From: Reticulitermes lucifugus
Lineage: Eukaryota > Arthropoda > Insecta > Blattodea > Rhinotermitidae
DNA length: 63,624 nt
Assembly (NCBI GenBank): GCA_026260175.1
Contig: JAKCWW010000108.1
Coordinates: 1-63,624 of the forward strand
Direction: 5' to 3'
Shown here: in pieces, positions 21,531-32,845 of the stretch
Numbering within the stretch: the first letter of the stretch is position 1
Layout: each line of letters starts with the position of its first letter
The notes under the pieces: generated by a model
Database searches by the model: none
The model's input: only the letters and a program-made list of their open reading frames with translations
What the model was told of the DNA's origin: nothing
Position numbers and translations under genes: made by a program

Positions 21531-22202
21531 TTAATAATAATAATGTCAGTTGCGTAATTTAAACTTACCATTTACTATTCCATTCATTGTCTATTTAATT
21601 TTGTCACGTTCCTTTCCGTAAGTTCAAGGAAGTACTAGCTTTCCTTTCTACTAACCTAAGGATATGTGGCGAGTTGATAGATGGTAGGAAACTCACGCGG
21701 GCAACGATAAAACAAGTCCATTAAGACGGACTTATCAAATACAGTAACGTGTAAATTCCAGAATGTGGGGAAGCTAATAAGCAGCCTATTATTGAATTTA
21801 TTTATGGCTTATTTAAAGACGAATGCAAGAGTTCAGAATACACGGCATTATATAACAGAATGATTAGTGGATAATGAATTGGAAGAGATGAGGAAGTTTT
21901 AGCAGCATGATTTTAAATAAATCCTATCCCGGTATTTGCCAGGAGACAGCCCAGAGGACGGCTGAGGGTGGGGCCTAACGAATACAGGGCGGCAGTGCTC
22001 ACAATGTCCACCAGTACAGTACACTTACCAGAACAAGTTCCATTACAGACCGGACTTCGTACGGCAAGATAACCCTTACTGATTATGACACACCATGACA
22101 GATGCTGACGTAATGTGACGTTTGCAAAAACACAGTCAGGATGAAGTGATACTACATTTACACCTATCCTTATTAAAACGTAATAAGGGTCAACGTGCAT
22201 GA
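20543..22202. other. No gene; AAT microsatellite
   Basis: A (TAA)n run occupies about 21502-21545. Short frames have no domain. Confidence 0.5.
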
Positions 22203-22436
22203 CATGAAGGCATATGGGTGAGTGGAGGTAGAGATCCACCCTTTTAAGCCTTGAAACTAGATGGTAGTGAGTGGTCAACGTCACGCCCCGATCGCTTTAC
22301 AACTGGGGAGATCGCCGCAGGTACCCACTGGGTAGGACGCAAAGACTGCACAGCCGGTCTGGACGCTGTTACAAGGAGAAAAACGTCTTGCCTATTTCGA
22401 GAATCAAACTACGACCACATGATATAGTGGCCAAGA
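22203..22436 (-). repeat. tRNA-derived SINE, family A
   Basis: Inverted copy: GAGGTAGAGATCC, AACTAGATGGTAGTGAGTGG, CGGTCTGGACGCTG, then a decayed B box (CGAGAATCAAACT) and head ending ATATAGTGGCCAAG. Confidence 0.75.
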
Positions 22437-23131
22437 AAAGTAATTTACAAACGCATTTGTTACAAGGCCTGGAAGATTCAACTTCAAAATAAACACGGGC
22501 ACATTTTAACAGACAGAAAATTATGACAACGTCCGTATTGCTTGTAAATAAAATCATCATTCATAACTTTCTAAATTGTATTTTGGAGGCGTCCTTTTCA
22601 AATCTCAGCTCGAACACTGGCTACGCGAAAAGGTCTTCTCCACTCCCTCCAGGAAAGTGCCAATATAGTAATACCTATAGTAACATGTCAGAAAAAAACA
22701 AATTCTTCTGCATGTATGGATTCTGTAGTATAACTTTACGAGAGGTAACAGACGTGACGATGTATGTATGAACTTCTAATTACGGCTCACGAAATGACCT
22801 CCTCAACGCAACATTCCTTGCTCATATAAAAGGAGGGTCAGTACAGATGAACATTAGATATGTGCCCAAGATAAGGAAAGAGCATTACACTTCTCGAATA
22901 ATATTATACACTGTGAGAGATTAAAGTACAACCAAGGAACCGGAAACCCCTACGGTGGAAAAGTAGACATTAAACAAATAAACAACAAAGAGAATTCCGT
23001 GCATGTGCTCATTAGGATGGAAAAAGGGGAAAATTCAATTTATAGGAGATAATGCTCCGACTAATTTCATTGCAATGAAACCAATATTTAAACCGTCAAA
23101 CACAGCTACATAGTTTAAAAGTCAGGTAATC

Positions 23132-23172
23132 AGCCACATGTTTCGGCTTATAGTTAAGCCATCATCAGAATG
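23132..23172 (-). ncRNA. Hammerhead-like ribozyme motif, copy 6
   Basis: On the minus strand: CTGATGA (the exact canonical form), T, stem II GGCTTA/TAAGCC with a four-base loop, GAAA, CATGTG. The base at the cleavage position is G, which is not permitted in a hammerhead. ACAUGU leaves no loop for stem III, so only a dimeric form could pair. Flanking sequence resembles copy 7 at 32.1 kb (AATCAGC before the motif on the plus strand). Confidence 0.45.
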
Positions 23173-23317
23173 AATTAATAATTTAATAAGATAAAATCTG
23201 ACAAGATTAATTATTAATATTCAACTAGTAAAGTGCTATATTTGGAGCGTAGCTTGGTATGGTGCAGAAAAGGACACTTCGGAAAGTAGATCAGAAATAC
23301 CTGGAAAGTTTTGAAGT

Positions 23318-23448
23318 GTGGTGCAGGAGGCTGGTTGGGCCTCGGGGCCGGTCTGGACGGCACGGAAAATCTTGCTCTCACCGGGATTCGATCCTCGGAC
23401 CGTCCAGCCCGTAGCGTAGTCGTTGTACCGACTACGCTATGTATGACA
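23318..23448 (-). repeat. tRNA-derived SINE, family A (head half)
   Basis: Inverted head: CAGGAGGCTGGTTGGGCC, CGGTCTGGACGG, GGGATTCGATCCTCGG (B-box region), GTAGCGTAGTCGTTGTACCG and CTACGCTATG (A-box side). The 3' half is absent. Confidence 0.85.
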
Positions 23449-24964
23449 CTGTACCGCAACATATGTTATGGAACTGCCAATTGAAAGGTTAAGGTACCCA
23501 GACTTACAACCTTACTCTGTAGCATAAGGAGCAGTTTCGTGAGGATTACAACCATACCGCTGTGTATAAACTCAATCACAAAAATGGTTTTCCTAACCTT
23601 GCTTAGTTCTGGGGCACAAAAAACCCCAGGCTTCAATACAAGAGGAGTCATTGACGTCGAAGTTTGCACGTGCTCTTGGATAAACAGAAATAAACCACAA
23701 AGCAGAGAGTTTGGCATCGAACTCATGTCACCTAAAGGAAACGAAATGTCTAAACAGATGCGGCTGTGGAATGTCGGCTAGGTGAGGAATTTAATGTGGT
23801 TCTGGAAAACGCGAGGCGGACAGGCTTGGAGTAAATATTCCGTAGCTTGTTTAATTCTGTAGAAACGTGCGATAGTCATATACTCGTATTTATTCCCCTG
23901 TATAGTGTGGATAGGACTGGACTCACAATACTGACCAACGATATCTTCACACGGATGTCTGCTGAAATAAATTTGTTCACCTGCAAAAGTACAAAAGAGT
24001 TTTCAAAAAAAATGACTTCCTTCCTACATCAAGGGTGAGATGGTTATAATATTCATTTGTCGTTTCAGACCCGCGGAGACAGAATCCTACTCTTCACTTA
24101 CAAAATCCAAGCGGCGTTTTTAATTTAAAAATGACATAGTAACTGAATAAAGATGGAAATAATTATAGTATGCAGGGTTTGAAATTACACTCGTCCGATT
24201 GCCGGAGGTTACACTGGATGGCGCTCAAAGAGCACAGATACAGTTCACACATGCTTGCGGCTCGGCAGACTTACAGAAATTATTTTAAGTCGTTTTCGGG
24301 TCCGGCGACCTCAAATGTTCCTCATCTGTTACATTACTGCTTGCTAATTAATATGTACAGTGGGATTACATCCACAAGGTCCCCGTCATTTTGCGTGACA
24401 ACCTTCAGCGCGAGTCTTACAAAACTTATGGCCCTCCTACCTCAGTCACATGATTGCAGCTGCTACGTAAGCAGACGAATAATGACACATCCACCGCTCT
24501 GATTGCCGAAACGCACTGATCTACGCGCACACAACTTAGTACACTCTCCCGACGTATGGCGTCGGCCGAGGCTTGCTAACTTTACCTGAGCCTGAAGCTG
24601 GAGACTTTGTGGAATTACTCCTGCTATAAGTCTCCGACTGGTTCTCTGACGGACTTGTAAACTGTTCGGTGTAAAATGTATCGATTACAATGGTATAAAA
24701 TTGTGACACATTCACAAGGCAAGAAAAAAACACGACGATTCAGATTCCTGCATCAAATACTGGGTAGGTCATTTATCATAAAGAAAGAAATCGCTTGGGA
24801 AACTGGACACATTATTTCTACCTTAAAGGATATAGAAATTATTGCGTCAAGTTTCTAACCCCTGAAGTAAATGCAACTGCATATATCACAGAATTCTGTA
24901 AGTTGGCTTAAAAACTATTTATACCCCAATAAATATTTGAAAAACGTCAAAAATGAAGAACTAC
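23449..24964. other. No gene recognised
   Basis: The frames at 23466-23781 (both strands) and 24170-24502 (plus) show no domain. Confidence 0.5.
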
Positions 24965-25240
24965 TACACAGAGCCAAGGGGCAAAAAAACGCCCTGCATA
25001 AAATAAAATGAAGGAAAGATAACTGGATTGGTCACATCTTGCGTAGGAACTTCCCTCTAAAACATGTTATTGAAGGAAAGATAGAAGGGACGGGAAGGCA
25101 ACGAAGAATACGTAAGCAGCTGCTGGGTGACAATGAGGAAAAGATACTGGAACGCGAAAGAGGAAGCACCAGCTCGCACTATGTGGGGAACTCGCCTTGG
25201 ACCTGTCGTACGACAGACTACGTAACGAGTGGATGACTGA
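24965..25240 (+). pseudogene. LINE reverse-transcriptase ORF, C-terminal fragment (WIGHIL type, second copy)
   Basis: The plus strand reads 'NWIGHILRRNFPLKHVIEGK', then 'IEGTGRQRRIRKQLLGDNEEK', ending near 25236. It is the same LINE family as the fragment at 12.8 kb, and it retains the 'RRN.PLKHVIEGKIEG' part missing there. Upstream bases (GGGGCAAAAAAACGCCCTGC) correspond to the 'RN.LH.IKR' region but are out of frame. Downstream ACCTGTCGTACGACAGACTA matches ACCTGTCGTAAGACAGACTA at 13018. A 5'-truncated, dead copy with no catalytic domain. Confidence 0.75.
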
Positions 25241-26397
25241 CTATTTAAGGCGGTAAAACAAATCTGGTAAGACCAGTCCCATCAAGAGCTTGGTATCAAT
25301 TCTTGTGAGTACATGACACTAAAGTTTCCGCCTTCACCACATTCCATACGTTTCGACGCGCACAGCACCACAAAGCATTAGACCAGTTCCAAGTGATTAT
25401 AAGCACACGACAGAGCCTATTGTAACAGTGAGGCCTACAAGAAGGCTATTGACATCACGAACTGTAGTCACCAGACACAGAACAACGTCCCTTGTAACTA
25501 AGAACCTTATGTTCGTAATTTCAACTAAAATCTATCGAGGTGACACAAAGAGAAACCGACACTTAGCAGCTGCCTTTTTTCCCTGACAGGACTCAGAATA
25601 CCAATGTAAGTCTCTAAGAAATCCTCTTTGCTGCAGTCCAAATGCTATTTGAAGCTTTAATCGCATTAAAATTGGAAACACTTTAAAATCAGAATCCAAA
25701 GGACGGAAAATAGATAGCATATGGGAGTAGTGAAAGGATATGAAAAATTCGTTGGATATGAGTGGTCAGGTCTGTGATCAGGCATGCAAACCTAACAAGC
25801 AAAGTCTTAGGAGAAACGCACGTAAAATGAATACAGAGTTCAAAGTATATTCGATGTAGTATCATTTAAATAAAGCCTGTGAGCATTTCTAGTATGAAGA
25901 ATGCTTTGTGGTTATTTTGTAGCAACTTGTATCCACATACAATGCAGTACTAATCGAGGTAAGATTAGAAGATACATTAGCGAAGATAATTAGCTTCGCC
26001 ATGTCAGTCCGTCCTCATGGAACAACTCGGATTTTCATGAAATTTGATATTTGTGGATTTTTCGAAAATATGGCGAGAAAATTCAAATTTGATTAAAATC
26101 TGATACGAACAACGGATACTTTACATGAAGACTTTTTACATTTATTACAGTATCTCGTTTAATTCTTCTTAGAATGAGAAATGTTTCAGGCAAATGTTGT
26201 AGAGAAAATCAAAACACATTTTATGTTCAATAACTTTTTTTTCGAAAATCGTGCCGTTTGTGAGATAATGTGGCAAAATATGGTAGAGCCAAACAGGCCA
26301 CAGACGACAATATAATACGATGAACAAAATATGCACCTTGCCTGCAGGATAATAAAGGCAAGAATACAGACACAGAAACATAATATTTAATACTAAT
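25241..26397. other. No gene; possible fragment of a dispersed repeat
   Basis: 26010-26090 (CGGATTTTCATGAAATTTGA and neighbours) resembles the unit of the tandem repeats near 35.0-35.3 kb. Nothing else. Confidence 0.45.
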
Positions 26398-26545
26398 TAC
26401 TTTTCCACGGCAACAATGGTTACACGAAAGCGCCTAGGTGTTACATAACCCCACAGGAAAAAATCCAATGGGGTCAAGTCCGGTGACTAGGAGACCAAGT
26501 ACTTGTTGCTCCTATGCCACTCCATCCACCAGGCATCGTGTGATT
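26398..26545 (-). pseudogene. Mariner/Tc-like transposase fragment, catalytic-end segment, inverted
   Basis: The minus strand encodes 'SPDLTPLDFFLWGYV' at 26442-26486. This is the hallmark around the third catalytic acidic residue of the mariner/Tc-type DDE transposase family as found in insect mobile elements. It is preceded, across one stop codon, by 'WMEWHRSNKYLVS', corresponding to the 'W...WP.RSPDL' region. The frame ends at a TAA at 26398-26400 soon after the motif. The remaining C-terminus lies next to it but on the opposite strand (26533-26731), so an inversion has split the gene. Not functional. Confidence 0.75.
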
Positions 26546-26731
26546 AAAGTCATTCCTCACCTCGCCTACCAGGTCAAAGACAACGATATTCAGCAGCTGA
26601 AAGCTGGCATAAGGGACGCTGTGGCTACGGATATCCACAATATGCTTCAAAACACATGCACAGAGGTCGAATATGGTCTGGTTATTTGTCGCGTCATCAG
26701 GGGGTGTCGAAATAGAAATCTGCCAAGTTAA
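26533..26731 (+). pseudogene. Mariner/Tc-like transposase fragment, C-terminal segment
   Basis: The plus strand reads 'QLKAGIRDAVATDIHNMLQN' then 'TEVEYGLVICRVIRGC', ending in TAA at 26729. The pattern 'L..RI..A....D.ML...W.E..YRLD.CRVT.G' is the usual C-terminus that follows 'SPDLTPLDFFLWG' in this transposase family. Downstream DNA (AATGAACAGATTTGGAGGTA, then TTTTTCTTTTTGGATTT) resembles the 3' untranslated end of such elements. In an intact copy both parts would lie on one strand; here they are head to head. Confidence 0.7.
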
Positions 26732-26869
26732 GCAATAGTAAAAAACTTCGAAAACTTTTCTTTGTAATGGTGCAAATCGTACTTCTGTATAATGAACAGA
26801 TTTGGAGGTATAAATTTTTCTTTTTGGATTTAAAAAATTCGGACACCTGTATACCAAAGTATGTATGTG

Positions 26870-27010
26870 AGGGACTGAGGAATACCACAAAAAATCTATC
26901 AGGATATCTGGTATCCGAGACAAGATTTAAACCCGGGATGTCCAGAATAAAAGAGTGCTACACACTCCAATATTCCATTCTGCCACACGTTTGTCTAACA
27001 ACGCGAGACA
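26870..27010 (-). repeat. tRNA-derived SINE, family D (diverged)
   Basis: On the minus strand CCCGGGTTTAAATCTTGTCT has a B-box-like core, followed by CGGATACCAGATATCC. A related copy is at about 52050-52175, and a scrap (GGGTATCCGAGGTAAGAG) at 40180-40197. Confidence 0.5.
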
Positions 27011-28821
27011 AAGGTGCGGTAATTAAGCCTGATTATAATGCTAATGGCTGAAGTCAGAGAAGTAAATTATCCTTGTATTTCGGTTGGTTACATAGAATAA
27101 AGACATGTACAGCCGGTGGCTACAGAGTCTCAGTAAATTGTCTCCAGAGGGCTCTCTCAGCACGTCATTCAATTTAGTATTGATGACATCGATCAAGTAC
27201 TTCTCAGTAATACAAGATGAAGGCCTACAGGTTACCTAGCGCGTGTTTCTCTCATCCTCAGTGGTCATATAAGAGAAAAACATCCCTCTACCCTAATACT
27301 AATTCCGTCCCAACCCCATCATTTGGTACGTCGCGTGGTAGCTAATTACAGTACTCAGTGTTACCGCAACAAAAGACTGTGAGCGTCATCGCGTACCCCC
27401 AGGACATCATTTGCGTGTAACCATACACCCAGCCTGCCGGGACATCAGTATGCCTGTGTCTGGGATAAACATTACGTGCTTTTTTTAGTATGTGTGGACG
27501 TACTGCATGTAAAGCCATACGCGTGACGTAACAGGTCTTTCCCTCCTCTTGGCAATGAAAGACAGTCGTATTCACAACAGCATGGCTCAGGCTCTTAATC
27601 GAACATTAAAACATCCAAGGAAGTACAAACACCACTGTAACTACACATCCACTATCTTACGTCTATGTTAAGCACCGGCTGTTGGTGCTCGCTCAGAGCT
27701 CCTATTAAGTTATATTGACATATTTTATTTCTTCTTAGTGTCATTCGACAAGAGATGAATTATTTTTAAAAGACAAAATAAAAACTATATTTTCGAATTA
27801 CTAAAACTCCTTTATTACTTCAAACAGGGCATTATCCCAGGAAAACTTTATTCAGAACAAATAATCTCCAGTGGGAATCTAACCAAAGACAGACCGAAAA
27901 TTCAGCAATGCCAGGTTTCTCGGCTAGCAGTTAGCAACTTATAATTACGTGGTCAGTTTGTTAAGTGCTCTTCTACGCTGTTGTGACAAGTTTATTTCTG
28001 TTATTTAATCCTTTTGCTTGACATAAAGTATCGATGTTCGTGAATAACTGGAACTGATAGAACCTGACAAACATCGGAATCACGAACATCGGAATCCATT
28101 TTCAATGTAAAGTGCCTATCTGTTTCCATGAAACTATAGAATGCCAGAAATAAAAATATAAGATATCCTCAAAAAGGATTTATATTTAATCGTATACGAA
28201 CGTTTTTTTTTTGGAAGCATAAAATCCATAAAACATTTCAAAGCGCGTCTCATTCAATAAAGCACGCATCTAACTTCAGATCTGCGTAATAAAAGAGAGT
28301 TGGGAAGCAAAGACGCCAGTCCACGTGGTCTCATCTCGATTCATCGGAATCAGTCACGAATGTAAATAATGTTACTAAAATGGGTGATCACGAAAAGGTC
28401 TAATGTCCTAGCATCGATGTTCACAATCTTCGAGACTCCACTATAATTTGAAGCAGAAACGACCAAATTTCTCTCCATATAGGCCATATCTCCAAGCAAT
28501 GTTGAATTCAATAAAGTACAAGTATTTACGTAGCGGGGTACAAATTGGGGGATCTCTGTCCTAATAATTCTGTGCTGATCACTCTCCTTCCTTCATATCA
28601 GTTTCAGTAAGTGAACTTGTTGACACTGAAGCCACCAAACAAGTGCAAAGTTCTGTCTCAAATACTCCGATGCATTTATTTGTCGTTTACCAAACTTAAG
28701 CAGCAAAATGAATTCAGCATACACAACTGGCCGAACCCCATAATTACACAGAGGGCCAAAATCGAACTTAGAATAATGCTGCATTTCTCAGTAAGTAGGT
28801 AAGCGAACAACATAATGTATA
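27011..28821. other. No gene recognised
   Basis: A small direct repeat of ACATCGGAATC occurs at 28070-28096. Otherwise unremarkable. Confidence 0.5.
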
Positions 28822-28924
28822 TTTATTGTTTAACCAACATAATACACTATATCAGGTAACAGGTACCTAAATACTTGTTCCCTGATATAGTGTATTACGT
28901 ATTATGTGTTGGTTAAACAATAAA
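28822..28924. repeat. Inverted repeat, arms 35 and 44 bp
   Basis: TTTATTGTTTAACCAACA plus TAATACACTATATCAGG (28822-28856) is mirrored at 28881-28924. The right arm carries nine extra bases (CGTATTATG) in the middle. A 24-bp spacer separates the arms. Confidence 0.85.
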
Positions 28925-29713
28925 CACTGAAACCATACGCAATGCAACACAAAAACATACCTTACATAAATACTTTAATTTTGCCGCACTGTATGTGAAA
29001 AACTGATGCGTGTTTTTTTTTTCAGGGAACGTATTGTACACTTTTTATCTGTTACATTTAAGAAGTCGTGGTTGTCCCCTTGGTCCCCTTCGTGATGAAT
29101 CACCGGGTTGGAAAAATGAAACAAAAGAACATCTTATCCCATTATAACATCTTAATTAAACTTGCCAATTTATTTTCGTTCTCTTTTTAAATTACTAAGA
29201 GGGTGAACCAAGAAAAGATATGCTGGCTGGGAATTCATGTCACCTCCGTAAATTAACTATTTAAGAAAATCGTTTCGTGGAATGAATAAATAAAAAGTTT
29301 CGGAGAAAGAAAAATAATGAGAACGGTGGGACGCAATTTCTGACCTTGCGTCGTGTCTTCACTTCCGTCGGGACGTCCCTCGTCATTTGTTTTTATCAAC
29401 GCGTCCCTTTCCTGCTACTCGCTATCCCTTAGGGAGCAGAAGGCGCATATATTGGGAAGGATATGAGAATAAAGACAGACGACCAACAGCAGAGATAAAG
29501 CAATCAAATGAACGATAAGACAGCGAGGAACATAACAAAACAAGCCGATACAAGCTGAAAGAAAGTCGATACTGTTGGGACTTCATTCCATATACGAACA
29601 CAGTGACAGATCTTGTCTGGGTTGGTTACGTACAATATGTGAGAAAGTAGGCTAAGTCGATTAGAGTTAACTGTGGCGTGGTGGAACGCAGCTTCCTCAG
29701 CTGCACTCCGAAT
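28925..29713. other. No gene recognised
   Basis: Nothing beyond short T and A runs. Confidence 0.5.
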
Positions 29714-29832
29714 GTACTTCGTTACAGACACAGGTACTTCGTTACAGGCACAGGTACTTCCTTAGACAAAGGTACTTCGTTACAGACACAGGTACTTCGT
29801 TACAGAAACAGTTACTTCGTTACAGACACAGG
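29714..29832. repeat. Minisatellite, six 20-bp units
   Basis: The unit GTACTTCGTTACAGACACAG begins at 29714, 29734, 29754 (18-bp variant), 29772, 29792 and 29812. Confidence 0.95.
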
Positions 29833-31233
29833 TCCCTGGGATTCCAAACCGCTTAGAAAATTCGTACGTACATGAGGACACCCTCATGTCATTACACACG
29901 TCTACAAACCGCGTCGGAAGTCCATCGGGTTGAAAAAGTAACTCTCATTACTAGGCACACCAGCGATCTTAACTTGCTTTAAAGAGAGACAATCATCCCT
30001 TGTCCACTACAAGTGCGCATTAGCTGCTGTAACCGAGGCGTGGAATATATGTGTCTGATAGCGAAATAACCATGTGCGCGGTCCCGCGCGCGCGCACACA
30101 CACACACACACACACATTACGCGACGTGAAATTCAATTAAAGTTTTTAAAAAGCCGACTTAGCATCTGTCGTGTTAACTTCACATTACGAAATTAAGTTT
30201 TGAAACTGGATAATTCCTTCTTCATGAAGTTCAGTTGCGTACGATATCCCTAACGTTTCTTGTTTTCACTCTGAAAAAGAAGAAGTCATAACCATCTTCC
30301 CAAAAACTGGAGACACGCGGTTTTCTTCCCAAAGAATATTACTGAAACTATTCCTGTGATTTTCAAACCATGGCTCGCTGTGTGTCTCACCTCAGTCCCT
30401 TCAGAATTCGACTCCACCCACAAGCAAAGGCGCTGTAATGACAAACACATAGCTTAATAAAAATAATCCTTTGACAAAATCTGCCATCAGGTTCGAAGTC
30501 CAGATTACAAGTGCAAAGCACCACTGCTAGGTAATTTTCTCCTGGTCTGCAATTCGTCACCTGGTTACAATACCCACACATGCTAATCCTGATGGTAAAG
30601 TAAGGTAAGTTCACCAGTCTGACTGTAACTTGGCAAACATTCTTAAACTGTAGGTGAGGAAAAATAAAACCGGGACCAAGGGACCATGACACGACAGCTG
30701 CCGGGCTACTTTCTTGTGTTTTGCCAGAACAATGCATCCACAATAGAGGGCCTGTGGGACCAAGAGAACGTGGGGAAGGGAAGAGCTGAGAACTTTAATT
30801 AAGTAAGACGTCGCGGCTTCTTGCAGGACACCTCTAATTTCCAGCGTCAAGAAGGAATTGTTCTTAGACAAGATAAGGCAAACCTCCCTCCAAGACGGTA
30901 TGGGGTGGCAAGATTGCATTGTACAAAAGAGAGGCGTTGAGCAGGAAATGAGGTTGGTCGCTGTCACCCTCCCCAAAAACCTAATTCCTCCAGCGAACAG
31001 CGTCTTAGGCGTCTTGTTCAGACGTCACCCTCTAGGGCTTAAAAGATTTTACAGTCCCACACCTATAACCATAGCGTCACTCTCTGAAAGCTCTTGTCCG
31101 ACACCGATGTTTAACTAAAGGGTGAGATAATAAGAGCTAAAGGGAGGTTACCTAGAATTTCAAATGTCTTGGGAATTGTTCATCTGTCAATCCCAGAACC
31201 CATTAATGCAGAGTCTTTACGACTATATGGAAA
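29833..31233. other. No gene recognised; contains an alternating GC/AC tract
   Basis: The frames at 30387-30976 (minus) show no recognisable domain. The purine-pyrimidine tract at 30085-30116 is listed separately. Confidence 0.5.
30085..30116. repeat. Alternating (CG)n(CA)n tract
   Basis: Uninterrupted alternating pyrimidine-purine run: about five CG steps followed by about eleven CA steps. This is the classic sequence type that can adopt left-handed Z-DNA. Confidence 0.9.
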
Positions 31234-31569
31234 TACCGTATAAGCCCGAATATATGGCGGCTCCGAATATACAGCGACATACCCTTTCCCATTGGGGTAC
31301 TTAGAGAAAAAAAACTCAGAACATTTTTAAAAAGTAATAAAAACATTAATAAATCTTACACTGCAAGTAATACTAAAGCTTCTGCTGATTGAGCAAGAAC
31401 AGAGCTATATCAAGCTAAGTTAGTCATTATTTACTACGAAATTACTTGTTTCTGACTTGCTACTACGAAATGGAGTAAGACTCCACCTATAAGGCAACCC
31501 CTACTCTTTTGTGCGGCTATTTCCGAAGAAAAGTAAACACCAGCCTTATATTCGGGTTTATACGGCATA
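31234..31569. mobile_element. MITE with CCGTATAA..CCCGAATATA terminal inverted repeats
   Basis: The left end CCGTATAAGCCCGAATATA (from 31236) is mirrored by TATATTCGGGTTTATACGG (31546-31565). TA lies outside both ends (directly on the left, after two bases CA on the right), compatible with a TA target duplication. About 335 bp, no coding capacity. Superfamily uncertain; Tc1/mariner-like is possible from the TA. Confidence 0.65.
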
Positions 31570-31662
31570 TTGTTTATAGCAGAACGGTTTTAGTACCGGC
31601 ACCACAGTCTGTATAAATATAATGCTAGGCCGATTACACCCCACATACAGAGCACAGGAACA

Positions 31663-31862
31663 GGCGCAGTCGGGGTAGTGACTAGGCTACGACCTGGACA
31701 CCCGAGAATTCGGGGTTTGATTCCTGCCAGGGTCAAGCGTCCAGACCGACTCTGGGGTTCACCCCGCCTCCCGTCCAATGCGTACCGGGGGAGGGGGGGG
31801 GTTTTCCTCTACAACACACATCTTCTGGAGTTCACAGGGAAAATTCTACCTTTACTTGTATA
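31663..31862 (+). repeat. tRNA-derived SINE, family A
   Basis: GTAGTGACTAGGCTACGACC (A-box side), GGGGTTTGATTCCTGCC (B box), CGTCCAGACCGACTCTGGGG, CCCGTCCAATGCGTACCGGG, then a G run and a tail ending TTCTACCTTTACTTG. The 'CCATCTAGCGCC' block is lost. Confidence 0.8.
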
Positions 31863-32132
31863 CCGCATATGAATACGTAATGTAAGCTTAAATTAAGGAA
31901 TTATTATTTTTATTAGGATTATTTGCTTAATACATTACTCGAGTTCGGATTAAACATTTGGAGAATGGTCAGATTCAGACAAATACAGCAACTGATTAGA
32001 ATGCCGCCGTTTCAACTTCTTAAAGCGATATGAATCAAGACAATTAAACAAATATTCTTGCATCATCGAAGGTCACTATTAAGAATGCAGGTTTTTTCAG
32101 TCAAAACACGGCTTTACTATTTACCAAATCAG

Positions 32133-32172
32133 CTACATGTTTCGGCTACTGTTAGTAGCCATCACTAGGCCG
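32133..32172 (-). ncRNA. Hammerhead-like ribozyme motif, copy 7 (core damaged)
   Basis: On the minus strand stem II is GGCTACT/AGTAGCC (seven pairs, loop AAC), followed by GAAACATGTAGCTG. The upstream core reads TAGTGAT, one base short of CTGATGAT, so it should be inactive. The stem is the longest in the family. Confidence 0.4.
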
Positions 32173-32464
32173 ACCCCAATAATATAAAAATAAATAAACG
32201 ATACACCTGAAAAACTCGTCGGAGATCTCGGACCTTACAAATGTATGATCTCAGCCAATATATAAGAGCCTATGAATAATGTTCCTTACAAAAAAATGCA
32301 AATACGTCTAACACACAAAATGTTAATACCTAGTACATCACATCGAACAATAATTTGGTGGATATACAGCCATCAAATTCGGGGAATGCCTGCTACCATT
32401 CGGTCCTGAACCTTTCGTTTTCCCATTACCTAAGCATATAAGTTTTGTACGCCTGTGGAACTGG

Positions 32465-32845
32465 TCAACCACATTCAATAAAAAAACATAGGCTGAGGAC
32501 GTTAGAGAATAGGGTGCTGATCAAAATATTTGGGTCTAAGTGGGAGGCAGTAAGAGGAAGCTGAAAGAAATTGCATATTAAGGAGTTCCAAGATTTGTAC
32601 TCCTCAACAGATGTTATTAGGGCGAGCAAATAAGACAAGTGGGGCAGGCAGTACGTATAGGGGCGAAGAGAAATACATACAGTGTTTCGGTGGGACACCC
32701 TGAACGAAAAAGACAACTTGGATGACCTAGGCAAAAACAGGGGATAATACTAAAATGGGTCTTAAAGAAATGGGATGGTATTGGATTAACCTGGTTCAGG
32801 ATAGATACAAATGGCGGGGTTTTGTGAACACGGTAATTAACAGTG
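32465..32845 (+). pseudogene. LINE reverse-transcriptase ORF, C-terminal fragment and 3' end
   Basis: The plus strand reads 'LRTLENRVLIKIFGSKWEAV', stop, 'KKLHIKEFQDLYSSTDVIRA', and after more stops a diverged stretch ending at ATGGCGGGGTTTTGTGAACA. The 'R..IFG.K...V...WRKLH..E..DLYSS..I.R..KS..M' pattern is the ORF2 C-terminus of a LINE common in insects, also seen inverted at 48.5-48.75 kb. Several stops and a probable frameshift; no reverse-transcriptase core. The terminal GTGAACACGGTAATTA block recurs at 43740-43757 and 15780-15795. Confidence 0.7.
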
